Shown here in pieces: positions 41,300-51,120 of a DNA stretch of 64,000 nt. Position numbers and translations under genes: made by a program. Within the stretch, counting starts at the first letter, position 1. The number at the start of each line of letters is the position of its first letter. The notes beneath the pieces are model-generated. The model did not search any database, was not told where the DNA came from, and saw only the letters and a list, made by a program, of their open reading frames with translations. The DNA is from an uncultured Sutterella sp. (GTDB lineage Bacteria > Pseudomonadota > Gammaproteobacteria > Burkholderiales > Burkholderiaceae_F), in assembly GCA_900543805.1 (NCBI GenBank), contig UQTE01000003.1:62001-126000 (forward strand), read 5' to 3'.

Positions 41300-41325
41300 A
41301 TTCGGCAGCCGAAAGGCTGCCGAAT
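41300..41325 (+). terminator. Stem-loop after pepE-like gene
   Basis: A perfect 11-bp stem (ATTCGGCAGCC) with a GAAA tetraloop, 34 bp after the stop. The T-run is weak. Confidence 0.65.
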
Positions 41326-41401
41326 TGCGTTTAGGCACCGGTGACGGTCGTGCGTATAAGATCTGTGCCGTACCGATGCCGTCGCTTGTTCTTCGAGCGG
41401 T

Positions 41402-41845
41402 TTAAATCCCGTGGGATTCGCTCTTTGCGCCTTGTTCTTCGGGCGTGACGTTTTCTACTTGGTAGCGGAACACAACGTACTCATCTTGAAAATCCGTATC
41501 GGTGACGAGGACTCTCCCGACAAAGTACGAGTCGCCCAGGGCGGAGCGGCGGGAAGTGAGAATGACGCCGGAACCGGAAACTTCCTTCACTTTTTCCGCC
41601 AGCAATCGCTTCAATGCGGCTTCTTCACCGATGCCGTCGGTGTACTGGCCGTCGATGTAGCCGACGATCGTGAAAGGTTGAGAGGGCGCACCCTTGAGCC
41701 AGATTTCGATCCCTTCCTCATAGTCGCATGCGCCGCCAGCCCCCTTCAGAATTTGCGGCTCTCCAACGAACGGATGGTATTCGATCGTTGCGGAGCACCC
41801 CGAAAGGAGCGCGACAAAAGCCAAGGTCAGGAGGGATCGTTTCAT
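41402..41845 (-). CDS. Small lipoprotein, unknown
   Basis: The 147-residue product starts MKRSLLTLAFVALLSGC, a lipoprotein signal with lipobox LSGC. ATG 41845 follows GGAGA by seven bases. The mature part has no family I recognise; it holds mixed beta-rich segments (FTIVGYIDGQYTDGIG and SGVILTSRRSALGDSYFVGR, theme). It stands alone between convergent and divergent neighbours. Outer-membrane location is likely because Ser-Ala follow the cysteine. Confidence 0.75.
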   Translation of the reverse strand: MKRSLLTLAFVALLSGCSATIEYHPFVGEPQILKGAGGACDYEEGIEIWLKGAPSQPFTIVGYIDGQYTDGIGEEAALKRLLAEKVKEVSGSGVILTSRRSALGDSYFVGRVLVTDTDFQDEYVVFRYQVENVTPEEQGAKSESHGI

Positions 41846-42040
41846 GGAGAATCTCCATTGGTCAGGAAGGTCGGGCAACGTGAAGAGATGGGACAAAACC
41901 GCCGTTGCTCCTTTTTTGCGTGTCCGTCGAGCTAATTGACGTCACGGAAAATTCTAGCGCCGACGACACGGGACTGCCGAATGGAGCCGACTTCAGTGTT
42001 CGACACGACTGCGGGATCACAAGGATTCCCTTGAAAGATC

Positions 42041-43324
42041 TCAGTTGATTCCCATGGCTGTGAGATTCTCGTCAACCGTTGCCTCGATCTGTTTCTTTAC
42101 TTCCTTGACAGTGGCACGCTTCGCGCCGAGCGACAGCGCTGTCTCGGCAAAACCGAGGGCCGCTTCTGCCGCTTGACGGGCGATTTCCTCAAGCCTTTCG
42201 ACGGGCGTCGTCATGAGGCGGCTCATGCGCTCGAGCGCGTCACGGGTGATGTGCCGTCCTTTTCCCCCGAAGGACGTGGCGTGCTCTCCGTTGGGGCCCG
42301 GCGCGTAGGTGATGTCAAAAGAGGGCGACAAGGTCCAGCGTCCGTCGTCATGGAGCAGGAACCCGAAGTTCTTCCCGTGATCGTCTTCGTTTCGGAGGAA
42401 GTAGGAAAGAACCGCCCGTCGGAAAAGCTCCTCCATTTCCGCCTGCGACTGCGTGAGCCGGTAGGTGAGGCGCATGAGGTCGAAGTAGTCGAAGACGGGT
42501 TCCCGGAAGTTGGCGTTCAAAAGTCCCGCGGCAGAGACGTAGTGCACGCGGCCCGCGGGCGTCCGGTCGAACCGTTCCATCCCGAGCCAGTAGGGAACCT
42601 TGGGATGTCCTTTTCCTTGCGGTCCTTCGAAAAACTTCCACGCAGGCGTGCGGATGCCGGTCTTTGCGGATACGGCCAGGGCCGCAGCTTCGAAGATGCC
42701 TTCTTCGTGGCCGAGCGGAAAGTCGGGCGCGGTGAATTTGACGAGCCAGGCCGTCAAGCCCTCCTTCGGGGCAAGCGATGCCCGGGTGAAATCGTTTCCG
42801 AACCGGAGTTGCGCCTTGGGACGCGAACCGCCCGCGCTTCCGACGCAGACGAGTTCTGCGAACAGGTCGGTTTCCTTCTCTTCAAGAAAGCTTTGGGCGG
42901 CGGATCCGAGCTCCGTGACCGGAAGAGCAGCCCTACGCACCGAAGGAATGTCTCCGACGGGTTCGTAGGAAAGCGCGCCCGTCGCACGGTCCCCGACAAA
43001 AGCAAGGCGGTCTAGCGGCGCGACGGCTTCGCGCGGCACGCCCGACTTCTGAAACGCCCGGTCCATGAGCCAGAGACCGTAGCCGTCGGGAAGACTTTCC
43101 GCAAGAAAACCGGGGAGTCCCGCAGGACACTTTTTCGGAGTCGGATGAGGAGAGGTGTCGTAGGGAAGCGTGAGCGGGGAGAGCGATCCGACCGCTTCTT
43201 TGAAGGTCGCGAGGTGTTCGTCTTCGTAGCGGAAGACGACGTTGCCGTCGCGTTCTTCCGCGCGTCCGACCGGCACGCGGCGGCCGTCCTCGAAAGTTCG
43301 AAACACCTGCAGAGTCTTTCTCAT
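42041..43324 (-). CDS. HipA-family serine/threonine kinase, no HipB adjacent
   Basis: The 427-residue protein has an N-terminal HipA subdomain (VPVGRAEERDGNVVFRY, CPAGLPGFLAESLPDGYGLWL theme) and a kinase domain. NEDDHGKNFGFL holds the catalytic Asp and metal-binding Asn, and DITYAPG the second metal site. HipA phosphorylates a tRNA synthetase in E. coli and causes growth arrest unless HipB binds it. No HipB-like helix-turn-helix gene lies on either side. ATG 43324 has AAGGAG eight bases upstream. It may be a standalone HipA homologue with a different partner. Confidence 0.88.
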   Translation of the reverse strand: MRKTLQVFRTFEDGRRVPVGRAEERDGNVVFRYEDEHLATFKEAVGSLSPLTLPYDTSPHPTPKKCPAGLPGFLAESLPDGYGLWLMDRAFQKSGVPREAVAPLDRLAFVGDRATGALSYEPVGDIPSVRRAALPVTELGSAAQSFLEEKETDLFAELVCVGSAGGSRPKAQLRFGNDFTRASLAPKEGLTAWLVKFTAPDFPLGHEEGIFEAAALAVSAKTGIRTPAWKFFEGPQGKGHPKVPYWLGMERFDRTPAGRVHYVSAAGLLNANFREPVFDYFDLMRLTYRLTQSQAEMEELFRRAVLSYFLRNEDDHGKNFGFLLHDDGRWTLSPSFDITYAPGPNGEHATSFGGKGRHITRDALERMSRLMTTPVERLEEIARQAAEAALGFAETALSLGAKRATVKEVKKQIEATVDENLTAMGIN

Positions 43325-43451
43325 CGCGACGCTCCTTTGCAAAACGGTCGGGCGGGGAGGACGGGAGATTCGGACGGCATCCAAGACGCCGCCGTCCGGA
43401 AGCGACGCGGGCGACTTGGGTTTCTCGGAAAGCCGCCCTTCGCGTCGATCA

Positions 43452-44453
43452 TCAGTAGAGCGAGAACATCTCCTTCACCGCGGCGGGCGAATCCGTGCGG
43501 GTGAGGGCGAGCTGCAGAAGAACGCGGGCCTTCCACGGCAAAAGAGAACCCGAGGGAATCCAGCCCGCTTCCTGCCAGTGCACGAGGCCTTCCACCGTCA
43601 TGCCGCCGCCGACGCGCGAAGCGCGCACGACGATGACGCCGGCCTTCGAGGCCTCCATGAGCGCTTCTTCGGTATTCCCGTGCACGGAGCCGTTCCCGGT
43701 CCCCGCGTGAATGATCCCGCGGGCCCCCGCCGCCACGGCGGCGCGAACGAGCACGCCGTCGTCGTCCGCATGGGAGACCACGATGTCGACGCGCGGGAGT
43801 TCGTCGGGAAGATTCTCGACGCTGAAAGGCGTGCGGATCGTATGGGCGCGGGCGGGGCTGCGGAAGAATTCGATGCGCGAACCCGCGATCATGCCGATCG
43901 CCCCGAAGTCGCGCGAGAAGAAGGTCGCGACGTTCGTGGGATTCGTCTTCGTCCCCTCGCGGGCGTCGAGGATGAGGTCGTTCAGAACGATGAGGACGCC
44001 CTTCTTGTGGGCGGCAGGAGTCGAGGCGACGCGAACCGCGTTGTAGAGGTTGAGCGGACCGTCGGCGGAGAGGGCCGTCGCGGGACGCATCGCGCCCGTG
44101 AGCACGACGGGCTTCGCAGTGTTGAGGACGAGCGTGAGGAAATAGGCGGTTTCCTCGAGCGTGTCGGTGCCGTGCGTCACGACGATCCCGTCGATGTCTT
44201 CGCGCGCGGCGTAGGCTTCGATGCGCTCGGCCAGAGCGCGCCAGACGCCGTAGGTCATGGAACTCGAGTCGATGTTGGCGACCTGTTCGACTTCGAGTTC
44301 GGCAATCTTTTCAATTCCCGGCACGGCCGCGACGAGGTCGGTCACGCGGAAGTTTTCAATGCCGTAGCCCGTCATCTGGTCGGGGCTCTTCCCGGAACTC
44401 ACGATGGTGCCGCCCGTGGCGAGAAGGGCGATGCGGGGTCGTTCGATCGACAT
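43452..44453 (-). CDS. L-asparaginase family amidohydrolase
   Basis: The 333-residue enzyme hydrolyses asparagine to aspartate and ammonia. The first catalytic Thr lies in LLATGGTIVSSG (about 10-21), and the second in THGTDTLEETAYFL (about 92-105). No signal peptide is present, so it is cytoplasmic or its leader is missing; AnsB-type enzymes are often periplasmic. It is followed by HipA on the same strand, 127 bp apart. Length and motifs are standard. Confidence 0.92.
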   Translation of the reverse strand: MSIERPRIALLATGGTIVSSGKSPDQMTGYGIENFRVTDLVAAVPGIEKIAELEVEQVANIDSSSMTYGVWRALAERIEAYAAREDIDGIVVTHGTDTLEETAYFLTLVLNTAKPVVLTGAMRPATALSADGPLNLYNAVRVASTPAAHKKGVLIVLNDLILDAREGTKTNPTNVATFFSRDFGAIGMIAGSRIEFFRSPARAHTIRTPFSVENLPDELPRVDIVVSHADDDGVLVRAAVAAGARGIIHAGTGNGSVHGNTEEALMEASKAGVIVVRASRVGGGMTVEGLVHWQEAGWIPSGSLLPWKARVLLQLALTRTDSPAAVKEMFSLY

Positions 44454-44689
44454 GGCGAGGAATCCTCTTAGGGTAAAAAATGGAAAGCCATGAGTGTAGC
44501 GCGTCGCAACGAATTCGAGGGGGCCGGGGACGGACGTCGGACTGTCATTTCACGCCAAGCTGGCGCTGCCGATACCTCCTTTGACGGTCGATGCCCTTCG
44601 AAGAGCGCCGCGGAAGCCGACTTCGGACGCTGGCGTCGAGCAACGTCTGTTGAACGCGGTGCGGCACCGTCTGTTGCGCAAAAGACAAC

Positions 44690-44721
44690 GCGGCGGGGTG
44701 CTTTGCAAAGCCTCCCGCCGC
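44690..44721 (-). terminator. Terminator of the M20 hydrolase gene
   Basis: GCGGCGGG and its complement form a stem around TGCTTTGCAAAG-type pairs, followed on the minus strand by GTTGTCTTTT, 28 bp past the stop. The 44454-44749 gap has no gene. Confidence 0.7.
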
Positions 44722-44749
44722 AAGAAGAATCGTGAACGACCAGGTCCAA

Positions 44750-45943
44750 TCAAGGACGCATCAGAAAGTCGAGCGCCATCGCCGCTTCGATCCGCACGCC
44801 TTCCATGAAGCAACCTTCGTCGGGGCGGAAGGCGGGATGGTGGTTCGCATAAGGGTAGCCTTCTTCCGCGGTGCCGCCTCCGAGAATGAGGTAGACGGAG
44901 GGGACCTTCTGGGCAAAGGCCGAGAAGTCTTCGGAGCCGGTCATCCCGGTGCCCGTTGCGACCTTGTCCGCGGGCATCACTTCCTTCGCAACCCGAAGCG
45001 CGCGCTCGATCATGGCCGGATCCTGAATGGTGGCGGCGCAGCCTCGGACGCCGTGAATGTCGACTTCCGCTCCATGCACGGCCGCGACGCTTCGCGCGAC
45101 GGCTTCGATGCGCTCGAAAAGGAAGTTGCGGTCCTCTTCGCTCTTCGTACGGAAGTTGACGCCGATTTTGGCCGTGTCGGGAATGACGTTCACGGCGTTT
45201 CCCGCCTGAAAGATCGTGGGGGAAACCACGGCGAAGCGTCCGGGCGGGAGGTTTCGCGAAACGATCGTGTGCATCGCGAGGACCATTTCGGCCCCGACCA
45301 GAATCGGATCGACCCCGGCGTGGGGCATCGAGCCGTGCGTGCCGCGGCCGCGGATCGTGACGGTGATTTCGTCGCAGGTGGTCGTGACGGCGGGCGTCGT
45401 CGTGACGCGCACGAGTCCGATCGGATCGTTCATGACGTGCAGTCCCACGCAGGCGTCGACGCCTTCGAGCACGCCCGCCTTCACCATTCCCTCCGCACCG
45501 CCCGGGGCCTGCTCTTCGGCGTGTTGAAAGAAGAATTTGACCGTCCCCGGAATTTCGTCCTTGATCGACAAAAGAAGCTTCGCCGTCCCGAGGAGCATCG
45601 CCGCGTGGGCGTCGTGCCCGCAGACGTGCGAAACGCCCGGAACGACGGAGCGGCATGCGAGCCCCTCGGCCTCTTCCACGGGAAGCGCGTCGATGTCGGC
45701 GCGAAGCGCGATCGTGCGCCCCGGACCCTTTCCGCCCCGGAGCGTCGCGACGCGGCTCGTGGGCGTGGGACTCTTGACGTCGTCGTAACCCATGGCGCGC
45801 AGTTCCGTCTCGATGTAGGCGGCGGTTTCGTACTCTTTGAAACTCAGCTCCGGATGTCGGTGAATGTGGTTGCGCCAGGCGAGAACGTCCCGGCGGAGTT
45901 CATCGGTGAGAAGCGGATCGATGAGCGCGTTGAGTTCGGACAC
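44750..45943 (-). CDS. M20 family amidohydrolase (hippurate/N-acyl-amino-acid hydrolase type)
   Basis: The 397-residue metallopeptidase has IALRADIDALPVEE near 77-90, HVCGHDAHAAMLLGTAK near 105-121 and the catalytic Glu pair in QHAEEQAPGGAEGM near 140. A dimerisation domain with GRGTHGSMPH follows, and TGMTGSEDFSAF near 340 supplies the last ligand. Such enzymes remove acyl groups from amino acids, as in hippurate hydrolase. Start ATG 45943 has AAGGAGGAAAAA upstream. The natural substrate cannot be told. Confidence 0.92.
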   Translation of the reverse strand: MSELNALIDPLLTDELRRDVLAWRNHIHRHPELSFKEYETAAYIETELRAMGYDDVKSPTPTSRVATLRGGKGPGRTIALRADIDALPVEEAEGLACRSVVPGVSHVCGHDAHAAMLLGTAKLLLSIKDEIPGTVKFFFQHAEEQAPGGAEGMVKAGVLEGVDACVGLHVMNDPIGLVRVTTTPAVTTTCDEITVTIRGRGTHGSMPHAGVDPILVGAEMVLAMHTIVSRNLPPGRFAVVSPTIFQAGNAVNVIPDTAKIGVNFRTKSEEDRNFLFERIEAVARSVAAVHGAEVDIHGVRGCAATIQDPAMIERALRVAKEVMPADKVATGTGMTGSEDFSAFAQKVPSVYLILGGGTAEEGYPYANHHPAFRPDEGCFMEGVRIEAAMALDFLMRP

Positions 45944-46354
45944 GGTTTTTCCTCCTTTTTGCCGTTTTGCTTGTCTTCACGACGGAAAAGCCTAACCGAG
46001 AAGACCTTCTCATCGGTTTGGGGCGGCGCGTAAAAATGCAGGTTTCTTCCCGCAGGACAAACGCCCTCGGGCGGATGTCCTAGCGTGTCGGGAAATAGTC
46101 GACCATTGGCGGCCAAAAGAAGGCAATCGGTTGAAAAAGGTCCGCCAAAACCGACTGTTGGGTGGTTTTGCCAAAGTCGTGCGAAGGTCGCGCAAAGAAC
46201 CTTCAAATCGTTGCGGCGGAGTCCAACAGGAAGGAAGAAAGCGGAGTAGAGTCAATTTCACGACAACGCGAAACGAAGGCCTTCGAAAAGATCGAAGCTT
46301 CGGAGCGTGAAAGACGAAACACTCGACAAACAGACCCCCAGGAAGGAAAACGCC

Positions 46355-47137
46355 ATGCTGAAATTCGGACTCAAAACGAAATGCTTCGCCCTCTTTGCCG
46401 CCGCCCTTGTGGCGGGCGGCGTCTGTGCGGCCGAGAAGATCCGCGTCGCGAGCGAAGGGACCTTCGCCCCTTTTGAATTCATGAATTCGAAGACGGGCCA
46501 GCTCGAAGGCTTCGAAATCGATCTTGTCAAGGCGCTCTGCGCCAAGATGGGGAAGGAACCCGAAATCACGATGTACAAGTTCGACGGGATTCTCCCAGCG
46601 GTGCTCTCGAACACCGTCGACTTCGCCGCCGCGGGCTTCGCGATTACGGAAGAACGCAAGAAGAAGGTGCTCTTCACCGATCCCTTCTACAAGTCCGGGA
46701 TCACCGTGATTCTGCCCGCCAAGAGCGACCTCAAGATCGAGAAGTTCGAGGACCTGAAGGGAAAGAGCATCTCGGTTCAGATGGGCTCCATCAGCCACGA
46801 CAAGGCGAAGACCATTCCCGACGCCAAGATCACGACCTTCGACCAGAGCCCCGATGCAATCCTCAACATGATCCAGGGCGGAAGCGACGCGGCGATCAAT
46901 TCGCTCGCCTCGACCGACTACATGATCGCGACGCGTCCGGCCCTCGCCAAGCAGGTGAAGCGCCTCGACGTCGAACAGGGGAGCTACATGGCGATGGTGG
47001 TGCCGAAGAACCGTCCCGAAACGCGCGACGCCCTCAACAAGGCCCTGAAGGAAATCATGGCCGACGGCACCTACGACAAGATCCACGAGAAGTGGTTCGG
47101 CCGTCCCGCGACCTGGAACAAGACGCCCGTGAAGTAA
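46355..47137 (+). CDS. Polar amino-acid ABC transporter binding protein (orphan)
   Basis: The 260-residue periplasmic protein has a signal peptide (about 1-25, GGVCAA) and the SBP_bac_3 fold: VASEGTFAPFEFMNSKTGQ, GFEIDLVKALCAKMG and VDFAAAGFAITEERKKKVLF (theme). It resembles glutamine/lysine-arginine-ornithine or cystine binding proteins. No permease or ATPase gene is adjacent, so it must share a transporter encoded elsewhere. Ribosome site GGAAGGA precedes ATG 46355. The 400-bp upstream gap has no gene I can support. Confidence 0.9.
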   Translation: MLKFGLKTKCFALFAAALVAGGVCAAEKIRVASEGTFAPFEFMNSKTGQLEGFEIDLVKALCAKMGKEPEITMYKFDGILPAVLSNTVDFAAAGFAITEERKKKVLFTDPFYKSGITVILPAKSDLKIEKFEDLKGKSISVQMGSISHDKAKTIPDAKITTFDQSPDAILNMIQGGSDAAINSLASTDYMIATRPALAKQVKRLDVEQGSYMAMVVPKNRPETRDALNKALKEIMADGTYDKIHEKWFGRPATWNKTPVK

Positions 47138-47257
47138 GGCTCGCGGTGCGGTCGGGGCGAAGACCCTCAACGGGGTCCCGCCCCGGCTTATTTTCGAAAG
47201 AACGTCCGGATGCACTCGAAAGGCGACGTGTCGCCTGCAGTCCCCGGGCGTTTTCGT

Positions 47258-47769
47258 TCAGAGCTCGATCGTTTTGATCACCCGGCAGGGGGTGCCGACT
47301 GCGACGACGTTCTCCGGAATCGATCGGGTGACGACGCTGCCCGCACCGATCACGCTGTTGCGCCCGATCGTCACGCCCGGAAGCAAAATGGCGCCGCCGC
47401 CGATCCAGACGCCGTCCTCGATTCTGACGGGACGCGCGACGGTTCGGCAGAGTCCTTCGCCCGGAATGTCTTCGGTGACGATGCGCTCGGAAAGGCGCGT
47501 CGAGTGCGTTCCCGTATAGATCTGCACGTTGGGCACGATGACGACGTTGTTCCCAATTCGCAATGAAAGTCAATCTCGAGATGAACACCCCTGTCCACGC
47601 GGCCGATGAGCTCCCGCATCAGGCGCTCCTTTTCCTTCGTGTCTTCGTAGTCGACGGCGTTGAGCTGCCGCAGAAGCTTTCTCGCGCGGCGGATCATGCG
47701 GAGAAGGTCGGGATCCTTCCCGCCGACGAAGGGTTCGCCGGCGAGGCACTTTTCGTATTCCGTGGACAT
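47258..47769 (-). pseudogene. Maltose/galactoside O-acetyltransferase remnant with internal deletion
   Basis: The N-terminal part (MSTEYEKCLAGEPFVGGKD through IDFHCELG) and the C-terminal left-handed beta-helix (RIGNNVVIVPNVQIYTGTH to GTPCRVIKTIEL) lie in different frames that meet near 47555-47570. Intact homologues have about 30 more residues at the junction, including the first helix coil. A deletion that shifted frame explains both. The acetyltransferase is therefore likely inactive. The downstream half alone keeps hexapeptide repeats and could be translated from ATG 47563, but it would lack the acceptor-binding part. Confidence 0.75.
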
Positions 47770-48124
47770 GATTCTTCCCTCTTTCGGAAGCGGCGCAGAG
47801 CAATCGACGAAGCGCCGGGCGTTTTTTCCTCACGGTCCAGTCTACAAAAGAGGAGGTTCCGATCGTCAAAAAGGGATTTCGCTTTTTCGTATGCACGTCA
47901 TGTTTCCATGCGAAGGAGGGGAGACGGGTTGTTTTGCGTTTGTTCCACCGATCTGGCTCGGACGATTCGTTCCTCCGACTTTTTTTCGTTTTTTTGATAC
48001 GCATCAAGTTTGTACGCGGCGAGCGTCGGGGGTTTGGAAGTGGAAAGGGTAAAATGAGTTTTGTTTTCAAATGGCTGAGGAATTCTCCCCGGCGCAGACC
48101 TTCAAAGACCAAGGACAAATCAAA

Positions 48125-48439
48125 ATGAACGAAACCACCAAGTACGGACTCTTTTTTGTGGGCGGCGTGATCGTGGGCGCGCTCGGCGCCGTGGCCCTCA
48201 CGCGCGGCAAGCTTGACGTCAAGCCCCTCGCGACGAATCTTCTGAGTTCCGGCATGGATCTGCGCGACAAGATCATGGCGGGCGTCCAAGGCGTCAAGGA
48301 AGACCTCGCCGACGTCGTGGCCGAAGCTGAAGTGAAGGCTCAGGAAAAGAAGCTTCAGAAGGAAGCTCAGGAGGCCGCCGCCGCGACTGAAACGCCGGCC
48401 GCTCCCGCGGCGGAAGAAATGAAGCCCGCCGCGGCCTAA
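48125..48439 (+). CDS. Small membrane protein (DUF6110-like) of the P-type ATPase operon
   Basis: The 104-residue protein has one membrane segment (residues 6-24, LFFVGGVIVGALGAVAL) and a charged helical part with LADVVAEAEVKAQEKKLQKE, ending in Ala/Pro-rich sequence. Similar small proteins of the DUF6110 kind accompany P-type ATPases in gut bacteria. ATG 48125 has AAGGAC upstream; an earlier ATG at 48071 is possible. It is followed by the P-type ATPase gene. A TAAAAT box near 48050 may be the promoter. The 47770-48124 gap has no gene. Confidence 0.65.
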   Translation: MNETTKYGLFFVGGVIVGALGAVALTRGKLDVKPLATNLLSSGMDLRDKIMAGVQGVKEDLADVVAEAEVKAQEKKLQKEAQEAAAATETPAAPAAEEMKPAAA

Positions 48440-48596
48440 GGGTCGTTTGAGAGCGATTCTCAATGTTCGTCGGGGTGCGGCGAAGGCCGCGCCCCGACAC
48501 GCTTTATTCTCCGGCCGCGTCCGAGAGGAAGAACGGGGACGCACGTCTCCCTTTTTCTCTTTGCGCAGGCCGAATCACACTTACTAGAGGCCCTTC

Positions 48597-51077
48597 ATGG
48601 TCTTCAAACTGGTTCACGAAGTCGGCAACCGCACCCGTTGGCGCACCGACGGGACGATGAGCCTCGCCTCGGCGAAGCTTCTCGCCGACGAACTCGAACA
48701 AACGCCGGGCGTCACCGGCATTCGCGTCAATCCCCGCACGGGATCGGTAGTCGTGACGGTGGCGGACTGGGACGCGCGCGAGCGCGTCGCCCGTTACTTT
48801 GCGTCGCTCGAAAAGGCGCCCCTCATCACGCGCGTCGACACGGCGGCCGCCCGCAGGGCGCTCGCTCAGGCGGCGACCGCTAAAACGGAATCGGCGGCTT
48901 CTGGCGACTCCGCGGCGTCCTCCGCTCTTTCGGAGACGATCGCGACCGTCAACCGAGCGCTCTCCGACATGCCGGTCCTGCACGTCTGGCAGCGTCTTTC
49001 GAAATACTTCCTGGGCGGCGTTTCCGGACGCGGCCGCTCGGTTGCGGGCCGCGCCGGATCGGGCGCCCTGGCGGTCTCCGCCGAGAAGCCCGAGCGCGAA
49101 GAAGGGGCGCTTGACTTTGCGCCGCTCACCCGCTTTCTCTTCCTGCGCCCGCTCCTTCCCGTGGGACTCAACGCCGCGAACGCGCTTCTGGCGAGCGTTC
49201 CCTTCGTGCTCTCGGGCGTGAAGTCGCTCCTTCGCGGACGCTTCGATGTGGCGGTTCTCGACGGCGCGGCGTTGCTCGTGTCGTTCTTGCGTCGGGACTT
49301 CCGCACGGCGGGGCTTCTGATCGTGCTCCTGGGCCTGGGCGAAATGCTCGAATCCTATACGCGCAAGAAGTCGATGGCGAGCCTTGCCGACGAACTCGCC
49401 CTGCGGGTCGACAGCGTCTGGGTGCGCCGCGGAGACGGGAACGTCAAGATCGCGCTTCGCGACGTCACGAAGGAAGACGTCGTCGTGGTGCACGCGGGGA
49501 ACGCCATTCCGGTGGACGGGATCGTGGTCGAGGGCGACGGGAGCGTCAATCAGGCCTCGATGACGGGCGAACCGTTGCCCGTTCACCGCATGAAGGGCGG
49601 CACCGTCTTTGCGGGCACGGTTTTGGAAGACGGCGAACTCATGATCCGTCCCACGGGCGTGGGCGACGGCACGCGTCTTCAGCAGATCGTGCGCTTCATC
49701 GAGAATTCCGAGGCCGCCAAGGCCGGGATCGAAGGAAAGGCCCTCAAATGGGCCGACCGCATCGTTCCCTACCACTTCCTCCTTGCGGGACTCGTGTGGC
49801 TCGTGACGCGGGACTTCGCGCGCATGGCGTCGGTTCTCATGGTCGACTTCAGCTGTGCGCTCCGTCTTGCGACGCCCTTGGCGATTCTCACCGCCATGCG
49901 CACGGGTACCCAACGGGGCGTCGTCGTGAAGGGTGGCAAATACCTCGAAGCCCTCGCCGAAGTCGACACGGTGGTCTTCGACAAGACGGGGACGCTCACG
50001 GCGAGCGCCCCGAAACTCTCGGACGTCGTTTCCCTGGACGACCGGCACGATTCCGACGATCTCCTTCGTCTCGCCGCCTGTCTCGAAGAGCACTTCCCGC
50101 ATCCCGTCGGCCGCGCCGTCGTGCACGCCGCGGAAGCGAAGGGTCTCGCCCACACGATCGAAGCGCACGACGCGAAGATCGACTACGTGGTGGCCCACGG
50201 GATCGCTTCGGCGGTCGAAGGGGAGCGCGTGCTCCTCGGTTCGCGCCACTTCGTCGAAGAGGACGAAGGGATTTCGGTGGCAGTCGCGCACGAGGCGGCG
50301 GAACGTCTAGCCCGCGAAGGAAAGTCGATTCTCTATCTTGCGGTCGGCGGACGACTCGCCGGCCTTCTCGGGATTGAAGACCCGATCCGCGCGGAAGCGA
50401 AGGCCGTGATTGCGGCTTTGCACGAGCGCGGCGTCAAGGAAGTCTGGATGCTTACGGGCGACGACGAGCGCACTGCGCGGGTCGTTGCCGAAAAGCTCGG
50501 GATCGATCATTACCGCGCAGGGATTCTCCCCGCCGACAAGGCGGCCGTCGTGACGGCTCTGAAGGAAAAGGGCGCCAAGGTCCTCATGGTGGGGGACGGC
50601 GTCAACGACAGTCCGGCGCTCTCCGCCTCGCATGTGGGCGTCACGCTTCGCGACGGCGCGGACATCGCGCAGGAAGTGGCCGACGTGGTGTTGACCGAAA
50701 ACACGTTGACGGGTCTCCCCGTCGCGATGGACCTCGGCAAGGCCGCGATGGCGCGCATCCGTCAGAATTTCGTCGCGTCCGTCGGTCTGAACGGCCTCTT
50801 CCTTGCGGGCGGTCTCACCGGGACCCTCATGCCCGCCGCCGGAGCGCTCCTTCACAACGGCACGACGATCGGCGTGTGCCTCAACGCCATGCGCAATCCC
50901 GATGCCAAGGGGATCAACGGCAAAGATCTTCTCTCCGACATCGGGGAGAACCTTCGCCATGCGATCTCGCACGTCACCGACACGCTCGAGCGTGCGGAAG
51001 GCGCGGCCTCGACGCAGACGGGCGGTCAGGGTGGCCGGGGCGGTCACGGGCGCGGACGTCTTCCGACGCTCGCCTGA
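48597..51077 (+). CDS. P1B-type heavy-metal-like ATPase with non-CPx membrane motif
   Basis: The 826-residue ATPase has an HMA-like N-terminal domain (1-75) without the CXXC pair, then a 110-residue linker. The A-domain motif SMTGEPLPV, the phosphorylation site DKTGTLTAS, and GDGVNDSPAL are present. Where metal pumps have CPC/CPx, it reads VDFSCALRLATPLA, so the ion specificity is unusual. The C-terminus is Gly/Arg-rich with HGRGR. It sits between a DUF6110-like gene and a gene with an HMA-like domain. The cargo is unknown; manganese or iron is possible in related ATPases. Confidence 0.88.
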   Translation: MVFKLVHEVGNRTRWRTDGTMSLASAKLLADELEQTPGVTGIRVNPRTGSVVVTVADWDARERVARYFASLEKAPLITRVDTAAARRALAQAATAKTESAASGDSAASSALSETIATVNRALSDMPVLHVWQRLSKYFLGGVSGRGRSVAGRAGSGALAVSAEKPEREEGALDFAPLTRFLFLRPLLPVGLNAANALLASVPFVLSGVKSLLRGRFDVAVLDGAALLVSFLRRDFRTAGLLIVLLGLGEMLESYTRKKSMASLADELALRVDSVWVRRGDGNVKIALRDVTKEDVVVVHAGNAIPVDGIVVEGDGSVNQASMTGEPLPVHRMKGGTVFAGTVLEDGELMIRPTGVGDGTRLQQIVRFIENSEAAKAGIEGKALKWADRIVPYHFLLAGLVWLVTRDFARMASVLMVDFSCALRLATPLAILTAMRTGTQRGVVVKGGKYLEALAEVDTVVFDKTGTLTASAPKLSDVVSLDDRHDSDDLLRLAACLEEHFPHPVGRAVVHAAEAKGLAHTIEAHDAKIDYVVAHGIASAVEGERVLLGSRHFVEEDEGISVAVAHEAAERLAREGKSILYLAVGGRLAGLLGIEDPIRAEAKAVIAALHERGVKEVWMLTGDDERTARVVAEKLGIDHYRAGILPADKAAVVTALKEKGAKVLMVGDGVNDSPALSASHVGVTLRDGADIAQEVADVVLTENTLTGLPVAMDLGKAAMARIRQNFVASVGLNGLFLAGGLTGTLMPAAGALLHNGTTIGVCLNAMRNPDAKGINGKDLLSDIGENLRHAISHVTDTLERAEGAASTQTGGQGGRGGHGRGRLPTLA

Positions 51078-51120
51078 CGCCGACGATCTGCAGATACAGA
51101 ACGACTTAAGGAGATCCATC

